Shown: in pieces, positions 9,457-20,698 of the stretch | Position numbering within the stretch: the first letter of the stretch is position 1 | Layout of the letters: every line of letters begins with the position of its first letter | DNA from: Malania oleifera | Taxonomy: Eukaryota; Streptophyta; Magnoliopsida; Santalales; Ximeniaceae | Reading direction: 5' to 3' | NCBI RefSeq assembly: GCF_029873635.1 | Contig: NC_080423.1 | Span: forward strand, 89,449,191-89,513,190 | Length of the DNA stretch: 64,000 nt | Translations under genes and position numbers: made by a program | Notes under the pieces: generated by a model | Database searches by the model: none | Seen by the model: the letters and a program-made list of their open reading frames with translations, nothing else | What the model was told of the DNA's origin: nothing

Positions 9457-10955
9457 ATTATTGTCATGCCCCGAACCCGAAAATGGGACTCAGGGGTGAA
9501 AATGTAATCTAACTTGTCCCTGTATCATACAAACCATCCACAGATATAGTACAATGGATGAGGGTCCGACCCCGTGGGGTTCCCAGGCACCTTAAACACA
9601 TCCAAACACAATCATATACGCAGCGGAAAAAGTCTTACTATATAAAAATGTGCAGTACCATACCAGAGTCTATACAAGGACAGAATCAAGGTTCCATCAA
9701 ACATCATACAACTGGGTGCCCAACACATCCCAAAATGGCAACCCATCAAAACACAGTCCTAGCACTTACCCAAGCACTAACAGCAGTAGATTGACCACTA
9801 CGCTCCCTACACTAGGACGCTAGTTTCGGTTACTTGAAGGACCTGTAAAAATGTACGAACAGTAGGGGTGAGACACCTCTCAGTAAGGAAGAACACAGGT
9901 TATATCGGTGTGTGGCATTTGAGTGTTATCATGATACAACATACACGAAGTTAAATGCAGTTCCAGTACTAATTTCACACAGTGCCTACAAGCACGCACA
10001 TACATGATCAGCAAATCCTGATGTCATCACACCCATTGAGCCGAAGCCGGCCCGAGACATACGGCGTTGACCCGTAGTAAACCCGTGTAACACGGCGCCA
10101 CCAACACATGGTTAGTCCCCGACTACCATGGCATCGTACCAGCACTAACTGGTGGATCCACACCCTTCGCCCTGATCTACTAGAATAGGCTCACACCCTC
10201 GGATATAGAGTCGGACACTCTGCCAATCTATGGCCAGCAATTTCATACGCCCTCGGATATAGAGTTGAACACTCTCAGTACCTGGAACAATTCGGAACCG
10301 CGTTCCTACTAGCATTTCAACCAACCACACACACACATGCATGCTCATATAACCAAACAAACCACACTCATTTGATAATCTAAAATCATGGTTTTCCAAA
10401 CAAATACAGTTTAAACAAGTGAAGACACGGTCATCCCTATAACACAGTATAAATCAACATATACGCTCGGTTTTCAACAAAACTAGGGATGCAACCCGTC
10501 ACCCCCCTTTTTCCCAAAACTGTAATCATGAAAAACCCATAGTTTTCCCCATTAGATCCCTCCCAAATGAGTAGCCGAAACACACCCAGGACTGTGGACC
10601 ACATTTCCACCGAGTCTGATTTCAAAAATAACCAATATAAACACAACTTCCCTTACCTTTCCCCCGAATAGCAAATCCCAAACTCTAAGGTCCCTAAACA
10701 GTGAACCAAGTTTCAAAACCTATAAATCACAATACAGAATATACTCACAAGACTGTTCCCTACAAAACTACTGAATCAGAATTAAAAATCGAGTCTTACC
10801 TCGATTTTTCGACAAAACCTGAAAATCTCCGAAACGGGATTCCGATCCGTAGAACTTGTAGAAAATCCTTCCACGATCTTCGTGGTAACTTCAAATTTAC
10901 GATTCTAGCGACGAACAATGAAGAAATCTAGAGAGATAGAGAGTAGGGAGAGTTT

Positions 10956-10956
<1 letters not shown>

Positions 10957-11021
<65 letters not shown>
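10957..11021. repeat. (GA)n microsatellite in LTR
   Basis: About 32 AG units just downstream (minus strand) of the LTR TATA box. The matching place in the other LTR (17817-17832) has only a few GA units, so the expansion happened after insertion. Confidence 0.95.
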
Positions 11022-11024
<3 letters not shown>

Positions 11025-11079
11025 GATTTAGTTTTCTTAATGGTTAAGCAATGAAAAATGCTATTTATAGCCCTTTGAC

Positions 11080-11290
11080 TCGAGCAAACTCGTTGACGAG
11101 ATGGTGTCCTCGTCGGCGAGGCTCTATAGTCTTCTCATCAACGAGACGATGGATTCGTCGATGAATCCTGATATCACTGGTTTGCTGAAACTTCTCGGCT
11201 TCTCCTCGTCGACGAGCCTCTAAACTTCGTCGACAAAAGATGCATGGCCTTCGTCGACGAACTCTGGCTTCGTCGACGAAGCCTCTTCAA
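11080..11290 (-). repeat. TTCGTCGACGAA-word array in chromovirus 3' LTR
   Basis: Repeated palindromic words (TCGTCGACGA and variants such as TCGTCGATGAA, CTCGTCGGCGAGG) every 20-30 bp, directly upstream of the TATA box on the minus strand. The other LTR has the same array at 17885-18090. Confidence 0.8.
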
Positions 11291-11351
11291 ATATCAATTT
11301 TAATGCTCTCTGATTAATTTAAACCTATTGATCACGGTTCGGATTCTTACA

Positions 11352-11366
11352 ATCTCCCCTCCTTAC
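11352..11366 (-). other. Polypurine tract of the chromovirus
   Basis: On the minus strand GTAAGGAGGGGAGAT lies directly before the TGTAAGAATCC start of the 3' LTR. Such a purine run primes plus-strand DNA synthesis. Confidence 0.8.
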
Positions 11367-11619
11367 AAAAATTTCGTCCTCGAAATTTGCCATCTCTCAT
11401 TCACAAACTCATACACTGAATACATATACACGCAATACTAACAAGAAATTAGCGACTACTACACCGCAGCCCCATCATACACATACATACCCTCACTTAT
11501 GGCGGAGGAATACCATGGTTCATATACAAACGTCTCAGGAGTTCACAATACACACACTCCCGACAACTAACCACCTATCCCAACCCAAAGTAAGGTAACA
11601 CACAAGTGCTCAAAACAAT

Positions 11620-12112
11620 TGTGGATATTTCCGGCGCATTTTCGTTTCCACTTCCCAAGAAGTTTCCTCAACCTCGTGGTTCTGCCACAATACCTTCACT
11701 AATAGTATATCTTTGGTAGAAACTTCTGAACTTTACGGTCCATAACTTGAATAGGTATCTCCTCATACGCTAAAGTATCCCTAATTTCCAACTCATCATA
11801 ACTGATAACATGTGATGGATCCAGTACGTACCTCCTCAACATGGATACATGAAACACATTGTGGACCCTCGAGAGTACTAAAGATAATGCAATCTTGTAG
11901 GCTACCAGACCCACTCGCTCAAGAATCCCAAATGGTCTGACATACCTCGGGCTCAGCTTGCACTTCCTTCTGAATCTCATCACCCCTTTCATCAGAGTGA
12001 TACACAGAAAAACCTTACACCCCACCTCGAACTCTAAATCACGGCAGCGAACATCTGCGTAACTCTTCTGCTGACTCTGAGCCAATTTAATCCTCTTTTG
12101 GATCAAACCCAC
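11620..12112 (-). pseudogene. Integrase C-terminus and chromodomain of the chromovirus
   Basis: Starts with the integrase C-terminal region (FEVGCKVFLCITLMKGVMRF; HNVFHVSMLRRYVLDPSHVI), where GDKVFLKVSPMKGV-type text is usual. After a frameshift near 11699 it ends with LLVKVLWQNHEVEETSWEVE, the core of a retrotransposon chromodomain with its conserved W-x-x-H and E-x-x-S/T-W-E pattern. The chromodomain places the element among chromoviruses, probably the Tekay/Del clade. The 3' end runs to about 11620 near the polypurine tract. A frameshift separates the two parts. Confidence 0.8.
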
Positions 12113-12264
12113 CTTCTTAGAGGCCTACTGCACAAGTTCAGGTCCTAACACCTGACATTCACCAACCTTGTCCCAACTCAAAGGACATCGACACCTCCGA
12201 CCATACAAAGCCTCGAACGGTGCCATCTCGATATTAGCATGGAAGCTGTTATTATAAGCGAACT

Positions 12265-13230
12265 CTAGGAGTGGCATAAACTATATCCACCTACCACCAA
12301 AGTATAACACACAAGCTCGCAACATATCCTCCAAGATCTGTATCGTCCTCTCCAACTGTCCATCAGTTTGGGGGTGGAACGATGCATTGAAAGTAAGCTT
12401 CGTCCCCAATGCCTCCTGCAAACTCGTCCAAAATCGAGAAGTAAACCTCGGGTCTCAATCTGACACAATGAACACCGGTACTCCGTGCATTCTCACAATC
12501 TCATGCACATACATATTTGCCAACTTGCTCAGAGGATAGCCAACCTTCATCGGTATAAAATGAGCAGATTTCGTCAATCTATCCACAATTACCCAAATAG
12601 CATTATGCCAGTGAAGTGCTGGCGGCAATCCGGTCATAAAATCCATGGAAATATGCTCCCATTTTTAGGCAAAGTCTGTAACGGCCATGCCGGCCTCTGA
12701 TATTCAGCTTTCACCTGCTGACATGTTAGAAACTACTCCACGAACTGAGCAATCTGCCTCTTTATGCCAGACCACCATAAGGTCTCGCGCAAATCCCGAT
12801 ATATCTTCGTACTACCAGGATGTACCGTATACAAAGAACGATGCGCTTCCTCTAGAATCGTCCTTCTGATCTCATCATTGCTCGGAACACACAGCCTAGT
12901 CCCAAACCTCAACACACCTCTGTCAGAGATGTTAAAATCCGCAGCCAAACCCTACTGCACTTTCTCCACAATCTCAGCTAACTCTGCATCACTAGCCTGC
13001 GCGACCTTTATACGCTCAAACAAAGTCGGCTGGATCACCAAGCTAGTAAGGAAAGCTTGATGATCACCAGGCATTAACTTTATACATGAGTTCTCTAAAT
13101 CCCATATGATGTGACACTGAGTTACAACCGTAGATACAGCCGCAGGTCTCAACTTCCGACTTAACGCATTAGCCACCACATTAGGCTTCCCCGGGTGATA
13201 ACTGATCGTGCAATCGTAGTTCTTAATCAA
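12265..13230 (-). pseudogene. Integrase of the chromovirus (broken)
   Basis: Three blocks in order. First is the RNase H to integrase linker (YDCTISYHPGKPNVVANALS; the usual second D of VVADALSRK is N). Then comes the zinc-binding region (HRSLYTVHPGSTKIYRDL...WWSGIKRQIAQFVE). Last is the catalytic core ([32 protein letters not shown], then FIVSD just before a break). The HHCC histidines and the two core aspartates can be seen. Stops and frameshifts separate the blocks, and the last piece (12265-12468) is in another frame. Role in life: joining the cDNA copy to chromosomal DNA. Confidence 0.8.
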
Positions 13231-13245
13231 CTCTAGCCACCGCCT

Positions 13246-14625
13246 CTACCTCATGTTCAACTCCTTCTGCGTGAAGAAATACCTGAGGTTCTTAAAATCA
13301 GTGAAGTTTTCACACTGTACACCATACAAATAGTGTCGCCAGATCTTCAGTGCATACACAACAACAGTTAACTCTAAATCATGCGTAGGGTAATTCTTCT
13401 CGTACTCTTTCAATTGCCGAGAAGCATAAGCTACTACCTTACCCTGCTGTGTAAGCACACATCCCACACCCTTCAAAGACGCGTTGCTATAAATCACAAA
13501 CCCGCCATCCCCCAAAGGAATGGTCAAAACCAGAGCAGTAACGATTCGGTGCTTCAACTCCCGAAAACACTACTCGCAATCACTGGTCCACTCAAACTGC
13601 ACTCCCTTCTTGGTCAATTGAGTAAGAGGCCCAGATAGTTTAGAGAACCCTTCCATGAACCGACGATAATAACCTGCCAGTCCTAGAAAACTTTGAACCT
13701 CCTGCACATTCTTCAACCTCACCCAATCGGTCACAACTTCAATCTTGCTAGGATCAACTTATATACCATTACCAATCACCACATGGCCTAAGAATGCAAT
13801 CTTACTCAACCAAAATTCACACTTCTTCACTTTAGCATACAACTTCCTCTCCCGCAAAATCTATAATACTAACCTCATATGGTTCTCGTGCTCTTCTGTG
13901 CTCCTCGAGTATACCAGAATGTCATCAATGAACACCACCATGAACGTATCCAAGTACTCATGGAAAACCCTGTTCATCAAATCCATAAACACCGCCGGAT
14001 CATTCGTCAACCAAAAGGCATGACCAAAAACTCATAATGACCATATCTGGTTCGGAAAGCAGTCTTCGCTATATCCTCTGATCTGACTCTCACCTAATGA
14101 TATCCTGACAGCAAGTCGATCTTCAAAAAGACCCGCGTCCCCTGCAACTGGTCAAAGAGATCATCTATCTAATGTAAAGGATAGCGATTCTTCATAGTTA
14201 CCTTGTTAATCTCACGGTAATCAATACACATCCGCATGGACCCGTCTTTCTTCTTCATAAACAATACCGGAGCTCTCCAAGGTGAAACACTAGGTTGAAT
14301 GAAATCCCCTGTCCAGTAATTCCTGCAACTGCTCCTTCAACTCTTGAAGTTCTACTGGAGCCATCTAGTACGAAACATTAGAGATCGGTGCCTTACCAAG
14401 CAGCAACTCTATAGCAAACTCCACCTCACGATCTGGAGGTAAACCGGGTAAATCATTTGGAAACACATTCGGGAACTCATTGACTACTTGAATATCCTCG
14501 AGCGTCAACTCATCCCGTACCCGTTCCTTCACACATGCTAGGTACCCCTGATATCTGTCCAAGAGTTGCCTCCTCGCCTGCAATGCTGATAAAATCTGTG
14601 GCACTGAATGCACATATGATCCCAC
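13246..14625 (-). pseudogene. Reverse transcriptase and RNase H of the chromovirus (broken)
   Basis: The upstream linker (LPGLPPDREVEFAIELLLG, about 14400-14450) is followed by the RT core, which is broken into several frames. The FIDDILVYS active-site motif is intact on the minus strand at about 13913-13940. RNase H follows at 13557-13246 ([51 protein letters not shown]). The first catalytic Asp of RNase H (YSDAS in relatives) is Asn here, and FTDHK is FTDFK. The domains would copy the RNA genome and remove it, but the reading frame is lost in the fingers and palm. Confidence 0.85.
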
Positions 14626-14780
14626 AAACTCGTACTCCTACTCCTCAGGAGGTCTGAAAACTACCACCTTCCTACGACAGTTGATCACAACATAACTGGA
14701 GAACAACCAATCCATCCCCAGAATGACACATCGAACCTCGACATGTCGTATACCACAAGATTCACCGGTAGCAGCTTCCC

Positions 14781-15011
14781 CTAAATTACCACTGGGCAGT
14801 CTACCAACATCTTCCCACAGAAAGATACACTCCCCGATGGCGTAGTAACAGATAACACCTCGTTCATGACTTGGGTCTCAACCCTACACTGTCTAATAAA
14901 ATTTACAAATATAAAAGAATGGGTTGCACCATAATCAAACAAAATAAAAGCTTTATTTAAAAGCAATAATAAGGTACCTGTCACTACGTTCCCTCCATGC
15001 TCAGCGTCCAC
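14781..15011 (-). pseudogene. Aspartic protease of the chromovirus (mutated)
   Basis: Reads ALFDYGATHSFIFVNFI..., clearly the retroviral-type aspartic protease loop of gypsy elements. The usual catalytic DSGATHSF triplet is DYGATHSF (Ser to Tyr), which would be expected to harm activity. The frame ends at 14781 before the RT linker. Confidence 0.75.
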
Positions 15012-15050
15012 TAGAGTAAAAGAGTTTACCCTGGTCGGAGCTGTATTCGT

Positions 15051-16094
15051 CTAAATGGTTCCCTGAGGTATCTGATTGCTCCCTCGGTTCCCACTGAATG
15101 CAGGCACATCTCGCTTTGGTGCATGGAAATCACAAAACTTGTGCCCTGACTGGCCACAGTTGTAGCAGTTACCCACAAATGACCGGCACTCACCCTCGTG
15201 CCATCTGTGGCATCTAGTACAATGTCCACTAGTCTGGCTCATTTGAGAATCCTGGCACTCGGTATTCTGACAATAACCTAAGCCCTTGTTCCTCTTCTTT
15301 AATGATCCCTGACGAGGTCCAGTCTGAGAACCTAAAGGTACTATCCTCTTCCTCGATTCATGATCCACCTCGACCTCTCGGATACCGATCTCAATTACCG
15401 TGGCTTTGTCTACCAACACCGAGAACTCACGAATCAGAAGCATACCCACTAGTCTGCGGATATCCTTCCTCAGGCCCTTCTTGAACTTACGAGTCTTCTC
15501 ATACTCGCTTGAGATCAAACACGGCGCAAACCAGGACAACTCTATGTACCAGGCCGCATATCCCTGCACCTTCAAATTCCCCTGAGTTAGAACAAAAAAT
15601 TCATCTACCTTTGCATCACGTACTGAAGCCAGGAAGTATCTATTGAAGAACACCTCCTTGAAATGGCTCCATGTCATCTCCTCAAGACCGGCTCTCTGTT
15701 TCTCCAACAGACTCACCGCAGTTCACCATCGACTCGCCTCCCTAGATAACTGGAAGGTAGCATAGAAGACTCGCTGCCTATCCGTGCAGTACATGACCTC
15801 CAAGATCCTCTCAGTCTTCTCCACCCAATCCTCTGCTATTGTAGGGTCAGGTCCCCTAGAGAACGTCGGAGGATGTATGCATGTGAACCTTTCAATGGTG
15901 CACCCCGCAGCAGTAGGAGAGCGCTCGCGTCTTCTCACACTCCGCTCGATCTCCCGTAATACATGCCTCTTCAAAGCTCGAGGCACAGATGGAGACTCAT
16001 CACTCGCAGTCTCCTCAAAGTCATTTCCCAAGTCATTATCCTTGGGCTCCATTCTGCAGCACAATAGGAATCTATCAGTATCCCTACGACACAT
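15051..16094 (-). pseudogene. Gag of the chromovirus (two frames)
   Basis: Piece 1 (16094-15723) holds the start of the capsid-like domain (FTCIHPPTFSRGPDPTIAED WVEKTERIL...YATFQLSREASRW). Piece 2 (15716-15051) continues it (W-x-x-FKEVFFNRYF) and reaches the nucleocapsid-like CCHC knuckle, CYNCGQSGHKFCDF. The spacing after His is irregular, so the last zinc ligand is probably lost. A stop between 15723 and 15716 splits the protein. In active elements Gag forms the particle that packages the RNA. Confidence 0.85.
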
Positions 16095-16361
16095 ACAGTT
16101 AACACAATGATCTACACTAATCGTGTTAACTATTCCCTACCAGGTCCACGTTTGTCCTATCGCACCAACATGAAAGTCATCAATGATCTGCTCGCTTTTA
16201 CTGGAATCGTCATCCCAGGAAACACACGGAATACCATCGATAAATCCTGGTTTAGCAACCGAACAACCCTCAACCAACTCTACCCATATCCAACTTCCTA
16301 TACTCTGGTATGTACTCACCGCTAAACCTAACCAAGTCTACAAAACCTAGTAACCTGGCTA

Positions 16362-16374
16362 GCTCTGATACCAA
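16362..16374 (-). other. Primer-binding site (initiator Met tRNA)
   Basis: The minus strand reads TTGGTATCAGAGC, complementary to the 3' end of initiator-Met tRNA, two bases from the inner end of the right (5') LTR. Confidence 0.9.
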
Positions 16375-16376
16375 GC

Positions 16377-18160
16377 TGTCACGCCCCGAAAATAAGACCT
16401 AGGGGTGAAAATGTAATCTAAACTGTCCCTGTATCATACAAACCATCTACACATACAGTACAATGGATAAGGGTCCGACCCCGTGGGGTTCCTAGGCACC
16501 CTAAACACATCCAAACACAATCATATATGCAACGAAAAAAGTCTTACTATATACAAATGTGTAGTACCATACCATAGTCTATACAAGGACAAAATCAAGG
16601 TTCCATCAAACAACATACAATTGGGCGCCCAAGACATCCCAAAATGGCAACCCATCAAAACACAGTCCTAACACTTACCCAAGCGCTAACCGCAGTACAT
16701 CGGCCACTACGCTCACTACACCAAGACGCTAGTTCCGGTTACTTAAAGGACCTGTAAAAATGTACGAACAATAGGGGTGAGACACCTCTCAGTAAGGAAG
16801 AACACAGGTTATATTGGTGTATGGCATTTGAGTGTTATCATGATACAACATATAGGCAGTTAAATGCAGTTCCAATACTAATTTCACACAGTGCCTACAA
16901 GCACACACACACACACACATGATTAGAAAATCCCAGTGTCATCACACCCATCGGGCCGAAGCTGGCCCGCGACATATAGCGTTGGCCCGTAGCCAACTTG
17001 CGTAACACAACGCCATCGGCACATGGTCAGTCCTTGACCGCCATGGCATCGTACCGGTGCTAATTAGTGGATCCACACCCTTCGGCTTGATCTACCAGAA
17101 TAGGCTCACGCCCTCGGATATAGAGCCGAACACTCTTAGTACCTAGAACAATTCGGAACCGCATTCCTATTAGCATTTCAACCAATCACACACACACATG
17201 CATGCTCATATAACCAAACAAACCACACTCATTTGGTAATCTAAAATCATGGTTTTCCAAAAAAATATAGTTTAAACAAGTCAAGGCACAGTCATCCCTA
17301 TAACACAATATAAATCAACATATACGCTCGATTTTCAACAAAACCAGGGATGTAGCCCATCGCCCCTTTTTTTCTCAAAATTGTAATCATGAAAAACCCA
17401 TAGTTTTCCTCGTTAGATCCCCCCAAATGAGTAGCCAAAACCCACCCATGATAGTGGACCACAATTCCACCGAGTCTGATTTCAAAAATAACCGATATAA
17501 ACACAATTCCCTTACCTTTTCCCCAAATAGCAAATCCCAAACTCAAAGGTCCCTAAGCAGCGAATCGAGTTCCAAAACCTTCAAATCATAGTACATAATA
17601 TACTCACAAGATTGTTCCCTACAAAACTACCAGATCAGAATTTAGAACCGAGTCTTACCTCGATTTTTCGCCAAAACCCAAAAATATCTGAAACGGGATT
17701 CCGATCCGTAGATCTTGTAGAAAATCCTTCCACGATCCTCGTGGTAACTTCAGATTTACGATTCCAGTGACAAACAACGAAGAAATCTAGAGAGATAGAG
17801 AGAAGGGAGAGTTCTAGAGAGAAAGAGAGATAGGATTTAGTTTTCTTAATGGTTAAGCAATGAAAAATGCTATTTATAGCCCTTTGACTCGGGCAAACTT
17901 GTCGACGAGATGGTGTCTTCGTTGACGAGGCTCTATAGTCTTCTTGTTGACAAAACGGTGGATTCGTTGATGAATCCTGATATCATTGGTTTCCTGAAAC
18001 TTCTCGGCTTCTCCTTGTCGACAAGCCTCTGAAATTCGTCGACGAGAGATGCATGGCTTTCGTCGACGAACTCTGGCTTTGTCAACGAAGCTTGTTCAAA
18101 TACCAATTTTACCCCTCTCTGATTAATTTAAACCTATTTATCACAGTTCGAGTTCTTACA
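16377..18160 (-). repeat. 5' LTR of the chromovirus
   Basis: 1784 bp. On the minus strand from 18160 it has the TTCGTCGACGAA-type array (17885-18090), the CTATAAATA box (17870-17879) and R/U5. Its inner end adjoins the primer-binding site. Confidence 0.9.
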
Positions 18161-18165
18161 ATTAT

Positions 18166-18588
18166 CAACGTCATATTTTATTTTTTCATAGAACTATAGT
18201 CTAATATGAATTGTTTGTGGGATGCATAAACACATTACATTATTTAATACAGATTATATGAAAATCATGTGCATTCATAAAATTCATTAATTATTGGTTG
18301 GATTATTGTAAACTGTTTAGTGTAAACACCCAGGTTTCGAACATATCTTTATGGAAAATGTCCTATTTACAAGGAAAATGCAACCAAAGTTTCTCAAAAC
18401 TGATAAAATTTAGCTATTTAATATAGTATCATTTTTTTTTTTAACTTTGTCTGAATGTCCGATTATTTTTTTGTCAAATCATTGATACTTATAGTACGTA
18501 TATGGTCAAAAATTGTATGCTAGATCTTTTTTTAATAATTCTTAATTTGCAGGGTTTGCGGCTATCACACCATCAACACAATGTCAAG
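18166..18588. other. CACTA-element internal sequence right of gypsy insertion
   Basis: Contains another copy of the AGGTTTCG...GGAAAATGTCC and ATTTACA block (18330-18375) that also occurs in the three tandem repeats at 7361-8541, which supports this being the same transposon. A TTTGCAG acceptor-like site is at 18548-18554. No complete frame. Confidence 0.4.
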
Positions 18589-18829
18589 CACTACAAAAGG
18601 ATGTAGCTTTTGATTTTTTTTTGTTTTTGTTATCTGAAGATATGGGATTCATGTATAAAACATTTGGGATTTGTATAATGTATTTGTAATTGTATTTGAT
18701 TTTGAATTAGAATTTTTAATAATTTATAAATATTTTTAATAATTATGGTTTAATTTATGCGAAAATGTAATTACAGATTTTCATAGGAATTAATGATTTA
18801 AAAAAATATTAATTTTAAATTATTAGCGA

Positions 18830-19331
18830 CAGTTTCAATAGATATTAGTGACGGATCAAGATCGTCACTAATACTACACTATTAGTGACGAATTATGATC
18901 CTTCATTAAAGGCTAATAAGTATTAGTGACGGTTTTGATCCTTCACTAAAGCCCAACTATTAGTGACGAATTTAAAACCATCACTACTATTAGTGACAAA
19001 TTATGATCATTCACTAATACTATACTATTAGTGACGGTTTTGAAACTCGTCACTAATACCCTACTATTAGTGACAAATTTGTGCTGAGCCAATATAGAAT
19101 TAATAGTGACGATACTGGGGTTTTAGTAATGGTTATAATCCGTCACTAATACTATATTATTAGTGATGATTTTAAAATTCGTCACTAATAATTAGTAGTA
19201 ACAGAATATATAGCAACTAATTTAAAATCATCATTAATACTTATAAATTGGTCACCAATACTATTAGTGACAGTTTTATGATTATTAGTGACAGTTTTGA
19301 TCCTTCACTAATAACCTTATTTTTTGTAGTG
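18830..19331 (+). repeat. CACTA-type terminal region with TAGTGACGG array
   Basis: More than a dozen copies of TAGTGACGG or its complement CCGTCACTA (with variants TAGTGACGA and TTCACTAA), in both orientations over 500 bp. The block ends TTATTTTTTGTAGTG at 19331. Dense short subterminal repeats plus a CACTACAAAAAA-type end are hallmarks of CACTA elements, where they bind the transposase. The next base starts an unrelated gypsy-family LTR fragment. Confidence 0.7.
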
Positions 19332-19333
19332 TG

Positions 19334-20695
19334 TTGTTCGCATGTGGCTACTGACTGGGTTATAAATACTATTTGATTGTGAATATTGTGCAACTGTGAG
19401 TATTGTTTGATTGTGAGGAATGCAATAAATGTGTTGATGTGCATGGGTGATTTGTTATGCAATGGATGTGTGATGTTATATGGTTTATGTAAATTGCGAT
19501 ATAGCATTGACAGTGGTATGAGGAGGTCGTTATATCGTACCTGATATAAATCGCATATAATGTTGGCAGTGATACGAGGAGGTCGTTATATGGGCATTTA
19601 TATTAAGGGGGTAAAACATTGGCAGTAGAATGAGAAGTTTGTTTTACCGATTTACTATAAACGGGGTTGTGTGTGTGGATTTGTAACCTGTGTGGTTATG
19701 GTGCCTGTGTGGGCCAAGATATATTACTGTGTGATGTTAGTCCTATGTGGACCAGTCATGTGTGGACCATGTATACTCAAAAGGTGTTAGTCCTCTGTGG
19801 ACCGTGTGTTTTATATGGATGAGAGTCCTGTGTGGACCGTGTGTGAATATGGTCCCTGTGTGGGTGTGAATGAAAATTGTGTGTATTTCCTGTGTGGACT
19901 GGTTGTGATATGTGTATACATGTGGAACTCTGTGAAATGATTAGCATTGGATGCGTGTAACTTTAATTACATAAGTATTTATGGTAAAGTAAAATTCTCC
20001 ACCGAGGGCTTGCTGAGAAAGGCGAGTGCTCTAGTAATTATCTGTTGGTACCAAAGCAGAGTGAAGCTACTTGTATGGGCGAGTAAGCTTCCCTATTCTT
20101 GGATACTTTACTTGAATACATAACCCAAGGGCTTACTAAGTAAGGTGAGTGCCCCAGTATTAGGATCAAAGTAGAGGGAGGCTACTTGTATGGGCGGGTA
20201 GTCTTCCCTATTCTCGGGAATTATCAGTAAAAATAATTATGAATATGTGTATGATATGAGATGTTTATGTTGCTACTAATGATGTGACTTCTCAGCTTTT
20301 ATGTTATTGATTATCAGATAATTATTTTTGGTATGTATTAAACTCTCAGCCACACATTGTTATAGCTTTTTCTTCCTTACTGAGAGGTGTCTCACCCCGT
20401 CGAATTATTATTCTTTTCAGGTCCTTCAGGTGATCGAGCTTAGATAGCTTTGGGATGGGGTTTAGTTGTGAGTGGTTAAAAGAACATGTTTATATACAGA
20501 TTTATGTTTAAATTTTCTTGGTTATGTAATATGGAGGATTTGGTATACTCTTTTATGGGTTTGTTTATATATGTATATAGAGCTCTGGTATTATATTTGA
20601 GGTTGTCTATTTAGTTCTACTGCGTGAATGGTATCAGAGACGTATGATTGGTCTCATAACACTATGGACCCCACTTGGCAAGTTCAGGAGTTACA
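19334..20695 (+). mobile_element. Truncated LTR of the gag-only gypsy family (5' part missing)
   Basis: From GTTGTTCGCATGTGGC onward this follows, in opposite orientation, the LTRs at 46188-48393 and 50007-52195. Shared landmarks include TGGTATGAGGAGGTCGTTATA, GGCTTGCTGAGAAAGGCGAG, TCCTTACTGAGAGGTGTCTC and GTGAATGGTATCAGAGACG. It ends in GTTACA at 20695, matching the family's LTR end. The first ~0.8 kb (promoter and palindromic array) is missing; the break coincides with the CACTA-type terminus at 19331. The sense orientation points to the copia gag that follows. Confidence 0.75.
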
Positions 20696-20698
20696 ACA

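Larger units (their letters stand above)
9462..11351 (-). repeat. 3' LTR of the chromovirus
   Basis: 1890 bp. On the minus strand it has an array of TTCGTCGACGAA-type words (11080-11290), a CTATAAATAG TATA box (11061-11071), then a long GA microsatellite and the R/U5 region. Compared with the right LTR it has an expanded GA run and an extra copy of a CTCGGATATAGAG segment (10199 and 10252), which explains why it is longer. Confidence 0.9.
9462..18160 (-). mobile_element. Ty3/gypsy chromovirus (Tekay/Del-like) LTR retrotransposon
   Basis: Full-length 8.7-kb element on the minus strand. It has two LTRs with TGTAAG...GTGACA ends (minus-strand reading), a perfect ATTAT target-site duplication (9457-9461, 18161-18165), an initiator-Met primer-binding site inside the right LTR and a polypurine tract inside the left LTR. 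The order gag, protease, RT, RNase H, integrase and chromodomain is that of chromoviruses. Every coding domain is broken by stops or frameshifts, and several catalytic or zinc-binding residues are changed, so it cannot move by itself. The LTRs differ by several changes per hundred bases plus indels, so it is an old insertion. It lies inside the CACTA-type element. Confidence 0.9.
6540..19331 (+). mobile_element. CACTA (En/Spm)-type DNA transposon remnant, 5' end not found
   Basis: Several parts point to one CACTA-like element on the plus strand: an N-terminal reading frame from 7139, repeated blocks containing GTCCAATTTACAGACG and TGCATGCTGGTAGTG, a coiled-coil C-terminal frame near 8543-8720, and a terminal region at 18840-19331 packed with TAGTGACGG words and ending in TTTTTTGTAGTG (the complement of CACTACAAAAAA). 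A gypsy retrotransposon (9462-18160) is inserted in it, and a captured ARGONAUTE-like fragment is present. I found no matching CACTA end on the left, and the 3-bp duplication cannot be tested, so the 5' boundary given is only where related repeats begin. Joining all these parts into one element is inference. Confidence 0.45.

Noticed and set aside
18589..19331. A small complete CACTA-derived element from CACTACAAAAGG to TTTTTTGTAGTG
   Set aside because: The 3-bp flanks (AAG and TGT) do not match, and the left sequence lacks the TAGTGACGG words; the match at 18589 may be chance.
18830..19331. CRISPR-like array (short repeats with spacers)
   Set aside because: Repeats are 9 bp, irregularly spaced and in both orientations; the context is eukaryotic. 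They are CACTA subterminal repeats.
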